Shown: piece after piece, positions 18,650 through 28,064 of the stretch | Position numbering within the stretch: the first letter of the stretch is position 1 | How the letters are laid out: the number at the start of each line of letters is the position of its first letter | Assembly (NCBI GenBank): GCA_002705575.1 | Contig: PAHI01000023.1 | Span: 28,684-92,683, forward strand | From: Fidelibacterota bacterium | GTDB lineage: Bacteria; Marinisomatota; Marinisomatia; SCGC-AAA003-L08; GCA-002719095 | Reading direction: 5' to 3' | DNA: 64,000 bases | The notes under the pieces: generated by a model | Seen by the model: the letters and a program-made list of their open reading frames with translations, nothing else | What the model was told of the DNA's origin: nothing | Databases searched by the model: none | Program-made: the position numbers and the translations under genes

Positions 18650-20140
18650 TTATATATTTCGCATCGATGGAAAAAATATTACATCTTTTATACTAGATTG
18701 CTCTAAAAAAAACATAACAAGCCTATCAATCCCGATTCCTACACCACCAGTAGGTGGCATTCCTGCCTCTAAAGCCTCGATAAAATCTTGATCTAAAACT
18801 TGAGCTTCATCATCTCCTTTATTTGATAGATCTTGTTGAGAGATGAGTCTTGATTTCTGCTCAAAAGGATCGTTTAACTCTGAAAATGAATTTGCTATTT
18901 CAACACCAGATATAAATAGTTCAAATCTTTCTACATAATTCTGACTTTCATCATTCCTTTTAAATCTGGCTAAAGGAGAAATTTCTACAGGATAATCAAT
19001 AACAAAAGTAGGATGAATTAATTCTGGCTCAACAATTTGAGAAAACACCTTTTCGATAATTTTACCTCTACTCTTGTGTTTATCAATATCAATATTATTT
19101 TTACTTGCAATCTCGATTAGTTTTTTAAGATCTAATTCGATAATATTTACTCCTAAGAATTCAACAAACAAATCTTTCATAGAAATAACATTAAATTTTT
19201 TAGATATATCGATCTCATATCCATTGAATGAAAATTTATTTTTATTAAGATTAGATGATATTTTTTTAAACATAGACTCAGTTATCTCTATCATGTCATT
19301 TAAATCAGAATACGCTTGATAAAATTCAAGCATCGTAAATTCAGGATTATGATTTCTATCCATACCTTCGTTTCTGAAATTCTTACCAATTTCATAAACT
19401 TTATCTATACCTCCAATAATCAAACGCTTTAAATATAACTCACTGGCAATTCTAAGATATAATTTCTGATCTAACGTATTATGAAAAGTCGTAAAAGGTC
19501 TCGCATTAGCGCCTCCGTAAATTGGCTGAAGAACAGGAGTATCAACTTCTAAAAAATTTCTAGAATCAAGAAATTTTCTAATAGAAGCAATTATGCTAGA
19601 CCTTAGCCTGAAAACTTCTTTTATGCTTGGGTTTGTAATTAAGTCTAAATGTCTTTTTCTATACCTTTGCTCTTTGTCTTCAAATGAAAAAAATGTCTTA
19701 CCATCTTTTTCTTTCAAGTTTGGCAATGGTCGTATATTTTTAGCTAAAATAAATAAATCTTCAGCATTTACTGATATCTCTTTAGTCTTAGTATAAAAAA
19801 CAATACCTGAGATTCCAACAATATCTCCAATATCTAAATTCCTTACTATAGAATCATATACATTTTCAGGCAATCTATCTGACTTAGTGTAAATCTGTAT
19901 TTTATTTTTAGAACCCTGTATATGAACAAATGAAGCTTTTCCCATTTTTCTTAATGAAACTATCCTACCTGCAATTTTAATATCTTTACCAAGATACTTA
20001 TTTTGCTGTTCTAAAATTTGGCCGATATTACATGTCTGTTTAAAATTATAAGGAAACGTTTCAATCTTAGATTTTTTTATTTTACCAAGCTTATCTAACC
20101 TTGCATTAATTAAATCATTTAAATTTTTATTATCACTCAC
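18650..20140 (-). CDS. lysS: Lysyl-tRNA synthetase, class II
   Basis: A 496-aa class II synthetase. The N-terminal OB-fold anticodon-binding domain (about 50-160) includes RIVSLRKMGKASFVHIQ. The catalytic domain carries motif 2 (KVYEIGKNFRNEGMDRNHNPEFTMLEF, broken here only by description) and motif 3 (GGVGIGIDRLVMFF), plus TFVIDYPVEISPLAR. Length is typical for bacterial LysS. The start overlaps the stop of prfB by 8 bases, keeping the prfB-lysS pairing seen in many bacteria. Confidence 0.97.
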   Translation of the reverse strand: MSDNKNLNDLINARLDKLGKIKKSKIETFPYNFKQTCNIGQILEQQNKYLGKDIKIAGRIVSLRKMGKASFVHIQGSKNKIQIYTKSDRLPENVYDSIVRNLDIGDIVGISGIVFYTKTKEISVNAEDLFILAKNIRPLPNLKEKDGKTFFSFEDKEQRYRKRHLDLITNPSIKEVFRLRSSIIASIRKFLDSRNFLEVDTPVLQPIYGGANARPFTTFHNTLDQKLYLRIASELYLKRLIIGGIDKVYEIGKNFRNEGMDRNHNPEFTMLEFYQAYSDLNDMIEITESMFKKISSNLNKNKFSFNGYEIDISKKFNVISMKDLFVEFLGVNIIELDLKKLIEIASKNNIDIDKHKSRGKIIEKVFSQIVEPELIHPTFVIDYPVEISPLARFKRNDESQNYVERFELFISGVEIANSFSELNDPFEQKSRLISQQDLSNKGDDEAQVLDQDFIEALEAGMPPTGGVGIGIDRLVMFFLEQSSIKDVIFFPSMRNI

Positions 20141-21237
20141 TATTTTTCTCCATATTATTAATTAAATAATCTTTAATAAAGTCATCTATATCTCCATCCA
20201 TTACATTTCCAGTATTTGAAGTTTGAATATTTGTCCTATGATCTTTGACTAAATTATAAGGATGAAAAATATAAGACCTAATTTGACTACCCCATGCAAT
20301 TTCTTTTTTATTATCTTTTAAGTCTTTAATTGTTGAATTTTGTTCTTCTAATGACTTTTGATATAATTTTGATTTAAGCATTTTTATTGCTGTATTTTTA
20401 TTTTTAAGTTGACTTCTTTGACTTTGACATTGAACTGTAATTCCAGTAGGTATATGTTTAATTCTAACTGCAGAATCTGTTTTATTTACATGCTGGCCTC
20501 CTGCACCGCTTGCTCTATATGTATCTATTCTTATATCTTTATCACTTATTTCTATATTATGCTCATCTTCAATTACAGGGCACACAAAAACAGATGCAAA
20601 TGAAGTGTGTCTTTTTCCGTTACTGTCAAAAGGAGATATTCTGACAAGCCTATGAACACCTGTTTCAGACTTTAAATAGCCATAAGCAAAGTCTCCTTTA
20701 ACTTCAATGCTAACATCCTTTATTCCCGCATCCTCGCATTGCTGATAATCTAAAATCTCATATTTAAAACTCTTTCGCTCAATCCACCTAAAATACATTC
20801 TAAATAGCATTTCTGCCCAATCTTGTGATTCTGTTCCTCCAGCTCCTGGATGTATAGATATTATAGCATTACTACTATCGTCTTTATTATTAAGAATACT
20901 TCTTATTTCAAAATTATCTACCATTAAACAAAATTCACTTAAAATATCTAAATAATCTTGATCAATGATATCATCTTCAATAAGCTCAATACATATATTA
21001 AGCTCTTGATGTTTATAATCTAATGCGATTAATAAGTCTGACTTTTGCCTTAATTGACTTATTTTTTTTAAAGTTTTTTTAGCTTCTGAAGAATTGTCCC
21101 AAAATCCTTGACAGGAAGTTTTTAATTCTAGTTCATCTATTTGTCTTTTTATGGAAGCAGAGTCAAAGATGCCCCCTTATAGATAAATATCTATTAATAA
21201 CATTCTTAGAATTTTCTTTATATTGATTACAGTCCAT
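20133..21237 (-). CDS. prfB: Peptide chain release factor 2, made by programmed +1 frameshift
   Basis: The gene is in two frames. The first runs 24 codons from ATG at 21237 and ends CTT TGA. The second continues with GAC at 21164 to the stop at 20133, giving about 367 residues in total, the usual RF2 length. After the shift the protein reads FDSASIKRQIDELELK and then QGFWDN, as in RF2. The tripeptide anticodon SPF (RISPFDSNGK) recognises UGA/UAA, and the GGQ loop is in RASGAGGQHVNKTDSA. The in-frame UGA makes synthesis self-limiting: ample RF2 terminates, scarce RF2 allows frameshifting. It is followed directly by lysS. Confidence 0.95.
21162..21177 (-). promoter_or_regulatory. prfB programmed frameshift signal
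   Basis: Read on the minus strand, AGGGGG (21177-21172) is an internal Shine-Dalgarno-like element. It is followed by CAT and then CTT TGA C (21168-21162), where TGA is the zero-frame stop. The spacing between the purine block and CTT is 3 bases, as in the classical RF2 site. The peptidyl-tRNA slips from CUU to UUU and reading resumes at GAC. Confidence 0.95.
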
Positions 21238-21263
21238 ATAAAACACATTTACTATACATTAAA

Positions 21264-22064
21264 TTAACTCTTAATATAGTTACGTAAAACATTAATTCCT
21301 CTACGGGTTTCCAAAACATCATGAACTCTTAGAATATCTGCCCCGTTAAGATAAGATATACTGTTCATAACAACCGACTCTAAGAGCCTATTATTTGCAG
21401 AAATTGTATTTTCGATACTTAAAAATGATTTTCTAGATAGACCTATTAGAACTTTGTAACCTAATTTTTTTATTCTATGAATATTTTTAATTATCAAATA
21501 ATTATCAAGTGCTCCCTTAGCAAATCCTATCCCTGGATCAAGAATAATATTTTTGTCTAAAATACCAAACTTTTTAGCCTCAGCTACTCTTTCGTCAAAG
21601 AAAGAAAGGATATTATCAATCAAAGAATCATACTTAATATATTTCTGCATGTCAACAGGGGTTCCTCTCATATGCATTAAAACAATTGGAATATTATAAT
21701 TAGATACTAATTCAAACATTCCCTTTTTATATCTTCCTGCAAAAATATCATTAACCATTTTATACCCATTTTCAATCGCATATTCAGCAACCTTTGGCTT
21801 ATATGTATCAATGGAAAATATTTTAGAATTACAATTTTTTTTAACTATATCATCAATAGTGGCAATTCTATCAATTTCCTGTTCAAAAGAAATAGGCTTA
21901 GATGCTGGTCTTGAAGATTCGCCTCCAACATCAATTATATCTGAATCAGATATATGATCGAATGATTTTTTTACTAATTCATAATTTCGGAGCCTATCAA
22001 TATCTCCATCATAAAAGGAGTCCGGGGTAAGATTCAGGATTCCCATTATTTGAACCTTTTTCAT
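21264..22064 (-). CDS. folP: Dihydropteroate synthase
   Basis: A 266-aa TIM barrel that condenses p-aminobenzoate with dihydropterin pyrophosphate in folate synthesis. Signatures are MGILNLTPDSFYDGD near the N-terminus, IIDVGGESSRPAS, PIVLMHMRGTP, ILDPGIGFAKG and VLIGLSRKSFL, and the C-terminal ILRVHDV. The second loop reads MHMRGTPVDMQKY, as in family members. It lies between ftsH and prfB on the same strand. The folate product is used by gcv and ftcD in the same window. Confidence 0.96.
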   Translation of the reverse strand: MKKVQIMGILNLTPDSFYDGDIDRLRNYELVKKSFDHISDSDIIDVGGESSRPASKPISFEQEIDRIATIDDIVKKNCNSKIFSIDTYKPKVAEYAIENGYKMVNDIFAGRYKKGMFELVSNYNIPIVLMHMRGTPVDMQKYIKYDSLIDNILSFFDERVAEAKKFGILDKNIILDPGIGFAKGALDNYLIIKNIHRIKKLGYKVLIGLSRKSFLSIENTISANNRLLESVVMNSISYLNGADILRVHDVLETRRGINVLRNYIKS

Positions 22065-22084
22065 ATCTTTTACAAAATTATAAT

Positions 22085-23974
22085 CTATTTTTGCTCTGAC
22101 GACCTTCTTTTACGCTTAGTCGATTTCAGAGAATCTGATTCTGCTGTGGTTGAAAAATCACCTTGTTCAATAATTTGTTTCATTTCATCACCTGTTATCG
22201 TCTCTTTTTCAAGTAATGCTTTAGCGATATTATGAAGATCTTTTAAATTTTCTTTTAAAATACAATCAGCATTTTTTTCTGCTTTCTTTATAAAATTTGT
22301 AACCTCTTTATCAATTAAAGATGAAAGGTCATCGCTATAATCTCGACCGTAAGATATCTCTCTACCTAAAAAAACATCATCTGAACCTGTTTTGAAATAC
22401 ATAGGGCCTATACTATCGCTCATTCCCCATTGAGTAACCATATTTTTAGCCAAATTTGTTGCAACAGATATATCATTGCTAGCACCAGTAGTAGTATCAT
22501 TAAAAATTAACTTTTCAGCAGACCTTCCACCCATGAGAATATCAAGCCTTCCCATCAAATAGCCTTTAGAGTAGTTGTGCTTATCTTCACTTGGAAGCTG
22601 AGCTGTTAAACCTAAGGCTCTTCCTCTTGGTATAATAGTGACTTTATGAACTGGGTCAGAATTTTTAGTATATTCCGCAACTAAAGCATGCCCCGCCTCA
22701 TGATATGCTGTAATTTTTCTTTCATGCTCAGGCATTATCATACTTTTTCTTTCAACCCCCATCATTATTTTATCTTTAGCTTCGTCGAAATCAATCATTG
22801 ATACTTTCTTTCTATTTTTTCTAGCAGCGTGTAAAGCTGCCTCATTTACTAAATTCTCTAAATCTGCACCAACTAAACCAGGGGTACTTTTAGCGACAAC
22901 CCCTAAATCAACAGTTTTATCAATAGGAATTTTTTTTGAATGAATCTTTAAAATACCTTCGCGACCTTTCATATCAGGTACATCTACAATAATTTGACGA
23001 TCAAATCTACCAGGTCTAAGCAAAGCTTTATCTAAAACATCTGGTCGATTAGTTGCTGCAAGCAATATAACATTTTCATCAGTACCAAACCCATCCATTT
23101 CAACTAATATTTGATTTAAAGTTTGTTCTCTCTCATCATGCCCCCCTCCTAAGCCTGCACCTCTATGTCTTCCAACAGCATCTATTTCATCTATAAAAAT
23201 AATACTTGGAGAATTTCTCTTTGCCTGAGAAAACAAATCTCTAACCCTGCTAGCGCCTATACCTACAAACATTTCCACAAATTCAGCGCCACTTATACTA
23301 AAAAATGGCACACCGGCTTCACCAGAAACAGCTTTAGCAAGAAGTGTTTTACCAGTGCCTGGAGAACCAAGCAATAAAGCACCTTTGGGAATTTTGGCTC
23401 CAATCTTATTATACTTTCGTGGATTTTTTAAAAAACCTACAATCTCTTGAAGCTCAAACTTAGCCTCATCACATCCTGCGACATTATCAAAAGTTGTAAT
23501 AGGCTTATCAGCAGAAACTATTCGAGCCTTACTCTTTGCAAAATTAAATATACCTGATTGACCACCTCCCCCTTGCATTCTTCTCATTATAAAAAACCAG
23601 AAGAATATTATTAAAAGCCAAGGAGCAAAACTCATAAAATAATCAAAAAATCCTGGAGTTCTAGGCTTAAAAGTAAGTATGTTAACCATCCTATCTTCAT
23701 ACTTAGTTATATCAGGCAATGTTATGGAAAACCTTTGTCCATCTTTAGTCTCTCCTAGACAATCAGACTCTTCTGTACCTGTGCAAACTATTTCTTTAAT
23801 ATTATTGCTTTCTAGCTGAGAATTGAACTGCCTAAAATCATATTTTTTAACTGAACTTTCATTTACAAATACGTTCATAATTGAAACTATAACGACAACC
23901 AATAACATCCAAAGAAGAAAATTATTTTTATTATTAAAATCAATACCTTTTATCTTTTTTTTATTTTTTTTCAT
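22085..23974 (-). CDS. ftsH: ATP-dependent zinc metalloprotease FtsH
   Basis: A 629-aa membrane-anchored AAA+ protease. It has two transmembrane helices (about 19-36 and 115-131) flanking a small periplasmic domain with a cysteine pair (Cys64, Cys72). The ATPase has Walker A GSPGTGKT (203-210), FIDEIDAVG (about 260-268) and the SRH region [10 protein letters not shown]. The zinc site is HEAGH (425-429). It degrades misassembled membrane proteins and unstable regulators. It follows hpt and tilS, the common tilS-hpt-ftsH order, and precedes folP, another frequent neighbour. Confidence 0.98.
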   Translation of the reverse strand: MKKNKKKIKGIDFNNKNNFLLWMLLVVVIVSIMNVFVNESSVKKYDFRQFNSQLESNNIKEIVCTGTEESDCLGETKDGQRFSITLPDITKYEDRMVNILTFKPRTPGFFDYFMSFAPWLLIIFFWFFIMRRMQGGGGQSGIFNFAKSKARIVSADKPITTFDNVAGCDEAKFELQEIVGFLKNPRKYNKIGAKIPKGALLLGSPGTGKTLLAKAVSGEAGVPFFSISGAEFVEMFVGIGASRVRDLFSQAKRNSPSIIFIDEIDAVGRHRGAGLGGGHDEREQTLNQILVEMDGFGTDENVILLAATNRPDVLDKALLRPGRFDRQIIVDVPDMKGREGILKIHSKKIPIDKTVDLGVVAKSTPGLVGADLENLVNEAALHAARKNRKKVSMIDFDEAKDKIMMGVERKSMIMPEHERKITAYHEAGHALVAEYTKNSDPVHKVTIIPRGRALGLTAQLPSEDKHNYSKGYLMGRLDILMGGRSAEKLIFNDTTTGASNDISVATNLAKNMVTQWGMSDSIGPMYFKTGSDDVFLGREISYGRDYSDDLSSLIDKEVTNFIKKAEKNADCILKENLKDLHNIAKALLEKETITGDEMKQIIEQGDFSTTAESDSLKSTKRKRRSSEQK

Positions 23975-23991
23975 AAGCTTCTCTAATAAAA

Positions 23992-24507
23992 TTAAACGAC
24001 CTCGAAAACATCTTTTAAATTTCTATATCTTTCATCGTAATCTAAGCCGTATCCAACCACAAATTCATTTCTTAATTTATACCCATACCACAACAATTTA
24101 TATTTTTTTTTATTTTCATTTCTTAAAAAAAGTGTAGCCACTTTAATTGTTTTAGGGTTTCTTTTTTTAAAATCATCAATAACTTTTTTTATAGTCTTAC
24201 CTGTATCAACTATATCTTCTAATATTAAAACATCTTTATTGAATAAATCTACTTTAGTGTCGTATTTATAATTGACTTTTCCACTAGATTTCTTCTTACC
24301 CATATAAGAAGAACATGATATCGTGTCAAGTATAAAATCAAATGATATTCCATTAATAATATCCATCATAAAAAGCAAAGCACCGTTCATAATGCCTACC
24401 AAAACCAAATCTTTATCTTTATATTCACTATTAATTAAATCTACTAATTCTTTGTTTTTCTTAATTATATCGTTATGGTCTAAAAGTTTTTTCATATTAA
24501 CTTTCAT
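23992..24507 (-). CDS. hpt: Hypoxanthine phosphoribosyltransferase
   Basis: A 171-aa purine salvage enzyme. The PRPP-binding motif VLILEDIVDTGKTIKKV (about 93-109) is diagnostic, and GIMNGALLFMMDI precedes it as the flexible loop region. The C-terminal FVVGYGLDYDERYRNL matches the purine-contacting segment of Hpt. It converts hypoxanthine or guanine and PRPP to IMP or GMP. It sits 3 bases after tilS and 17 before ftsH, a conserved bacterial arrangement. Confidence 0.95.
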   Translation of the reverse strand: MKVNMKKLLDHNDIIKKNKELVDLINSEYKDKDLVLVGIMNGALLFMMDIINGISFDFILDTISCSSYMGKKKSSGKVNYKYDTKVDLFNKDVLILEDIVDTGKTIKKVIDDFKKRNPKTIKVATLFLRNENKKKYKLLWYGYKLRNEFVVGYGLDYDERYRNLKDVFEVV

Positions 24508-24510
24508 TAA

Positions 24511-25854
24511 TTATTCACTCCAATCAATTAGAATACTTCTATTTTCCCCAAGCAATAAATTATTTATAAACAATCCAGGAATCCAAAGAATAGATCCTTC
24601 TGAATTTTCTATAATAGGATAAGTATTTTTTTTAAACAACGGAATTTTATTATCAATAAAAATATCACTTACTTTCTTATGAAAGCCGTCACTTAATTCA
24701 ACCTTATCTCCATAAATCCATGAACGTAAATATACACCATTATCTATTATTTTTTTATCAATAAAACATTTTGATTTATCCATAGGGATATAATCTTCTT
24801 TATAAGTCAAAAAAATTCTGCCAATGCCCCATTTTACACTACAATCCTTTATTTGAATACGCTTACTATTCAAATTATCAATATCAACAGGATTATATAA
24901 AATAATAACACCTCTATCTTTTTGAACATAATATTTATTTAGCAATTTAAATTTAGATCCAGCCTTTGATTTTAAAATAAAATTACGAAGCTGATTCCAA
25001 AATTTTTTATTTGCCTTATAATTTTTTATACCTGTTATTTTTTTTAACAATGACTGAAAAAACAACTTAAAATACAAATTGTCATAAATATTAAACCATT
25101 CACAATCAACAACAGTATATAAACTATTTTTTTCAACAATATATCTATCGATACTTATATCAATATCTTTCTTCGCTTGTTTAAACATCGCAATACTTTT
25201 TTTATGTATATTTTTAATCTTATTAAATAAAAACTGATCTTTTTTTAAAAAGGGAATGATGCATTTTCTTACTTTGTTTCTTTTGAAAACATAATCATTG
25301 TTTGAGGGGTCACTAAAATAGCTTACAGAGTTGTTTTTGACATATGCTTTGATGCTATTTTTATCAAATTTCAACAAAGGTCTTCTAATTTTCCCCAATT
25401 CAAATCTAATGCCAAGCATTGATACAAAATCACTTCCATTAATAAAATTCATAGCAATAGTTTCTATTTGATCATCATAATGATGTGCAGTAAAAGTCAA
25501 ATCTATATCATTCTCTTTTTCAATCAAAGATAGAAAATCGTACCTAATTAATCTAGCTTTTGACTCAAAATTTTCATGAGCATCAACATTTACGCTCTTA
25601 ATATTTTTAAAAATAGTCTCTGGCAACGACATCATGTGAGCTTGGACATTATTGGAATAAGGGCTAGTGTTATAATTAACGTATGTCAAATATATATCGA
25701 GATTCAACTCAGATTTAAGTTTTAAAATTAAATTTAAAAGACAAGAACTATCCATTCCTCCTGAGTAGGATATCTGAATTTTAATTCTATCACTTGTTTC
25801 GAGATTTGATTCTATTCGGTATTTAGATACGACTTCTCTAACAGTATCTAACAT
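24511..25854 (-). CDS. tilS: tRNA(Ile)-lysidine synthetase
   Basis: A 447-aa protein that converts the wobble cytidine of tRNA-Ile(CAU) to lysidine. The PP-loop ISYSGGMDSSCLLNL (about 28-42) and AHHYDDQIETIAMNFINGS (about 125-143) are characteristic. PLLKFDKNSIKAYV and DPSNNDYVFKRNKVR are also family motifs, and the C-terminal TilS_C domain is present (YLRSWIYGDKVELSDG). Its ATG abuts the stop of the upstream GAPDH-like gene, so it is the second gene of that run. Confidence 0.95.
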   Translation of the reverse strand: MLDTVREVVSKYRIESNLETSDRIKIQISYSGGMDSSCLLNLILKLKSELNLDIYLTYVNYNTSPYSNNVQAHMMSLPETIFKNIKSVNVDAHENFESKARLIRYDFLSLIEKENDIDLTFTAHHYDDQIETIAMNFINGSDFVSMLGIRFELGKIRRPLLKFDKNSIKAYVKNNSVSYFSDPSNNDYVFKRNKVRKCIIPFLKKDQFLFNKIKNIHKKSIAMFKQAKKDIDISIDRYIVEKNSLYTVVDCEWFNIYDNLYFKLFFQSLLKKITGIKNYKANKKFWNQLRNFILKSKAGSKFKLLNKYYVQKDRGVIILYNPVDIDNLNSKRIQIKDCSVKWGIGRIFLTYKEDYIPMDKSKCFIDKKIIDNGVYLRSWIYGDKVELSDGFHKKVSDIFIDNKIPLFKKNTYPIIENSEGSILWIPGLFINNLLLGENRSILIDWSE

Positions 25855-26922
25855 TTACACTTCGTCAAAAAAATATGGCCTCAAGCATTGAATTTTATCT
25901 TCATAGGAATTAGGATAAAGAAACCATTCAGTAATAGAAATAGAACTTAATAGCGAATTTCCATCCTGAGGGGTAAAACAAAATCCTGTGATTTCAGTTC
26001 CATTTTTAACATTTAACGTAGGACGAGATATAACAGCCTGGTTCAAAATTCTACCAAAATGGCCATGATCTCTACCAAAAGAAAAAACTTCATTAGAAGT
26101 AATTTTATCTGTTATAGACATTCTATCGTTAGCATTTATTTTATCTATTATTTTATTTAATGAAGTCGGCTCTTTAACCTTCAAATAAAACTGCAATATA
26201 TGCATATACTGAGAATTGACCTTCATAGCTGATGAAAATAAATTCAATTTTTGACCTATAGTTTTAAAAAGTAAATGAGCATCTCTAGCATGATGAGTTC
26301 CAAATTCAGAATCCCCGTGAGAACCAACTGATGGACTTGGAATAAAGCCTTTTGTCTGACTGACGTCATTGGCTCTTCTTATCAAATTAAATCTACCTTC
26401 AACAAGATTGTCTGGGCTATCGTAAGTAGCCAAAGTTTGAACTATAGATGAAAGATTATGAGTATTGCATGAAACCACCTGAACAAACTTATCTTCTCCA
26501 TAAGTTAAGGCTGAATCATTAATGCCACGAGCATACATTTTTCCAAAACCAAATTCACTGCCCTGAGCAACAAAACCTAAAGTTTCATTAACAAATTTTT
26601 GGTAATACTTCTTTTTATTTTCATGCCCAAATCCTTTAGGAGTGCAATCAATGACTACAGAAGCCCTTTTTATTGCTTCTTCTGTATCAAAAGAAGGCTT
26701 CATATCTAAATCAATAAAACCTTTAAATTTTTCTGCATGCGTAGTTAGCTTCGCGCCCCTAGAAAGAAGACTTTTAACCTTAGATCTGTCTGTTGTTAAT
26801 GGTGTATTCTTATGGAAACTAACTCCATCAATACCTAATTCTTCTTTCAAATTACAAAATAAACCAATAAGCGGCTCTCCAATTGTTCCTGTGCCAACAA
26901 TATGAACTATTTTTTTAGACAT
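25855..26922 (-). CDS. Type II (archaeal-type) glyceraldehyde-3-phosphate dehydrogenase homologue
   Basis: A 355-aa protein with an N-terminal Rossmann motif (VGTGTIGEPLIG, 9-20) and VIDCTPKGFGHENKKKYY (about 90-107), matching the VVDATPGGIGxKN of type II GAPDH. The catalytic cysteine is in VVSCNTHNL (Cys152). FNLIRRANDVSQTKGFIPSP and the following HHARD (about 210-214) also align with archaeal GAPDH. The reaction would be oxidation of glyceraldehyde-3-phosphate with NAD(P). Residues around the active site diverge from archaeal enzymes, so substrate use is uncertain. The alternative is a related dehydrogenase of unknown substrate. It abuts tilS and lies 14 bases after the GCS2 ligase gene. 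Confidence 0.7.
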   Translation of the reverse strand: MSKKIVHIVGTGTIGEPLIGLFCNLKEELGIDGVSFHKNTPLTTDRSKVKSLLSRGAKLTTHAEKFKGFIDLDMKPSFDTEEAIKRASVVIDCTPKGFGHENKKKYYQKFVNETLGFVAQGSEFGFGKMYARGINDSALTYGEDKFVQVVSCNTHNLSSIVQTLATYDSPDNLVEGRFNLIRRANDVSQTKGFIPSPSVGSHGDSEFGTHHARDAHLLFKTIGQKLNLFSSAMKVNSQYMHILQFYLKVKEPTSLNKIIDKINANDRMSITDKITSNEVFSFGRDHGHFGRILNQAVISRPTLNVKNGTEITGFCFTPQDGNSLLSSISITEWFLYPNSYEDKIQCLRPYFFDEV

Positions 26923-26936
26923 TCAATCTCCTTTAA

Positions 26937-28064
26937 TTAGTAATTATAATCAACATTATCCATTAGGAACTTTGATAAATTATCAATACCATGAGCTTTT
27001 TCAAAAGATAATTGCTCATCAGCCTCTGTACCATTCGTTAAAATGTCCTCAACACTAGAAATAACATCTAGATTCCCAAACTCTTCTAAAGATGAGCGTA
27101 TACTCTCTAGCATCTTGTATACATAATCTTTTAATAACAGAATTTGACCATCATAGCAATCCGTTAATTTTGAATTAAATCCAAATCTGGTGGACTTCCA
27201 AAAAGCATCATTTAAAATCTCATAGTTCATATCTTCAATATTTTTATTTATTCTAACTTTTTGATCATACGAATGAACAAGAGCCTGAGTTAACGCAACA
27301 ATCATTTTAGTTTTTTTCAATGATCTCTGCACGTCACATATTCTATATTCTATAGTTCCATAATCTAAATGTGGTCTAATTTTCCACCATATCTGCCTAC
27401 TTTTTTCTATGGACTTTGTCTTAATTAATTGATTCACTAAACTAATATAACTTTCAAAAGAATCAATCTTAACAGGAATATTCGTTCTTGGAAAAGCACC
27501 AAACTGCATACTTCTAGATGATTTAAAACCTGTATTTACTCCTTCAAAGAAAGGAGAGTTTGTGCTAATTGCCAACAAAGCAGGTATCCACCTTCTTGTT
27601 GCATTTGTTATTTTAATTGCTCTATCAGGATTATCAACTGAAACATGTACATGCGTAGAAAAAGTTATATTACGCTTTGCATAATATCTAAGTTGATCTG
27701 AAACCCAATTATATGAGTCATTAGATACAAACTTTTGATCTAAAGACATAGCTTTTGGATGAGTTCCACTAATGCCTATTTTAAAACCTTCTTTTAATCC
27801 TATCTTCCTTAATTCATTCCTTTGATTTGATAAAAAAACAATAGCTTCACTTGCATCTCTACAAACCGGGGTATTTGTCTCAATTTCAGATAATAGTAAT
27901 TCATAAGAATATCTTTCTCTATCAGGAACTGATTCCATTATCTCATTAGCTTTATTTATAAGTGATCCAGTATTAGGAGAACAAATCATTAATTCTTCTT
28001 CTACTCCAACACTGTAATTTCTTTTTTGACTATATATTTTTCTATATTTATCTAAATCTATCAT
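26937..28064 (-). CDS. Carboxylate-amine ligase, GCS2 family (YbdK-like)
   Basis: A 375-aa protein with SVGVEEELMICSPNTGSL (about 18-35), the glutamate-rich Mg-ATP motif of the GCS2 family. YSYELLLSEIETNTPVC, GISGTHP and ITFSTHVHVSVDNPDRAI follow. E. coli YbdK has weak gamma-glutamylcysteine synthetase activity, and other members ligate different amines, so the product cannot be assigned from sequence. It overlaps the mutase gene by 4 bases. No glutathione synthetase is nearby. Confidence 0.8.
   Translation of the reverse strand: MIDLDKYRKIYSQKRNYSVGVEEELMICSPNTGSLINKANEIMESVPDRERYSYELLLSEIETNTPVCRDASEAIVFLSNQRNELRKIGLKEGFKIGISGTHPKAMSLDQKFVSNDSYNWVSDQLRYYAKRNITFSTHVHVSVDNPDRAIKITNATRRWIPALLAISTNSPFFEGVNTGFKSSRSMQFGAFPRTNIPVKIDSFESYISLVNQLIKTKSIEKSRQIWWKIRPHLDYGTIEYRICDVQRSLKKTKMIVALTQALVHSYDQKVRINKNIEDMNYEILNDAFWKSTRFGFNSKLTDCYDGQILLLKDYVYKMLESIRSSLEEFGNLDVISSVEDILTNGTEADEQLSFEKAHGIDNLSKFLMDNVDYNY

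Noticed and set aside
20133..20924. A shorter RF2-like frame starting at an internal ATG, suggesting a truncated or broken prfB
   Set aside because: An intact RF2 frameshift signal and the matching N-terminal frame lie upstream, so the gene is complete.
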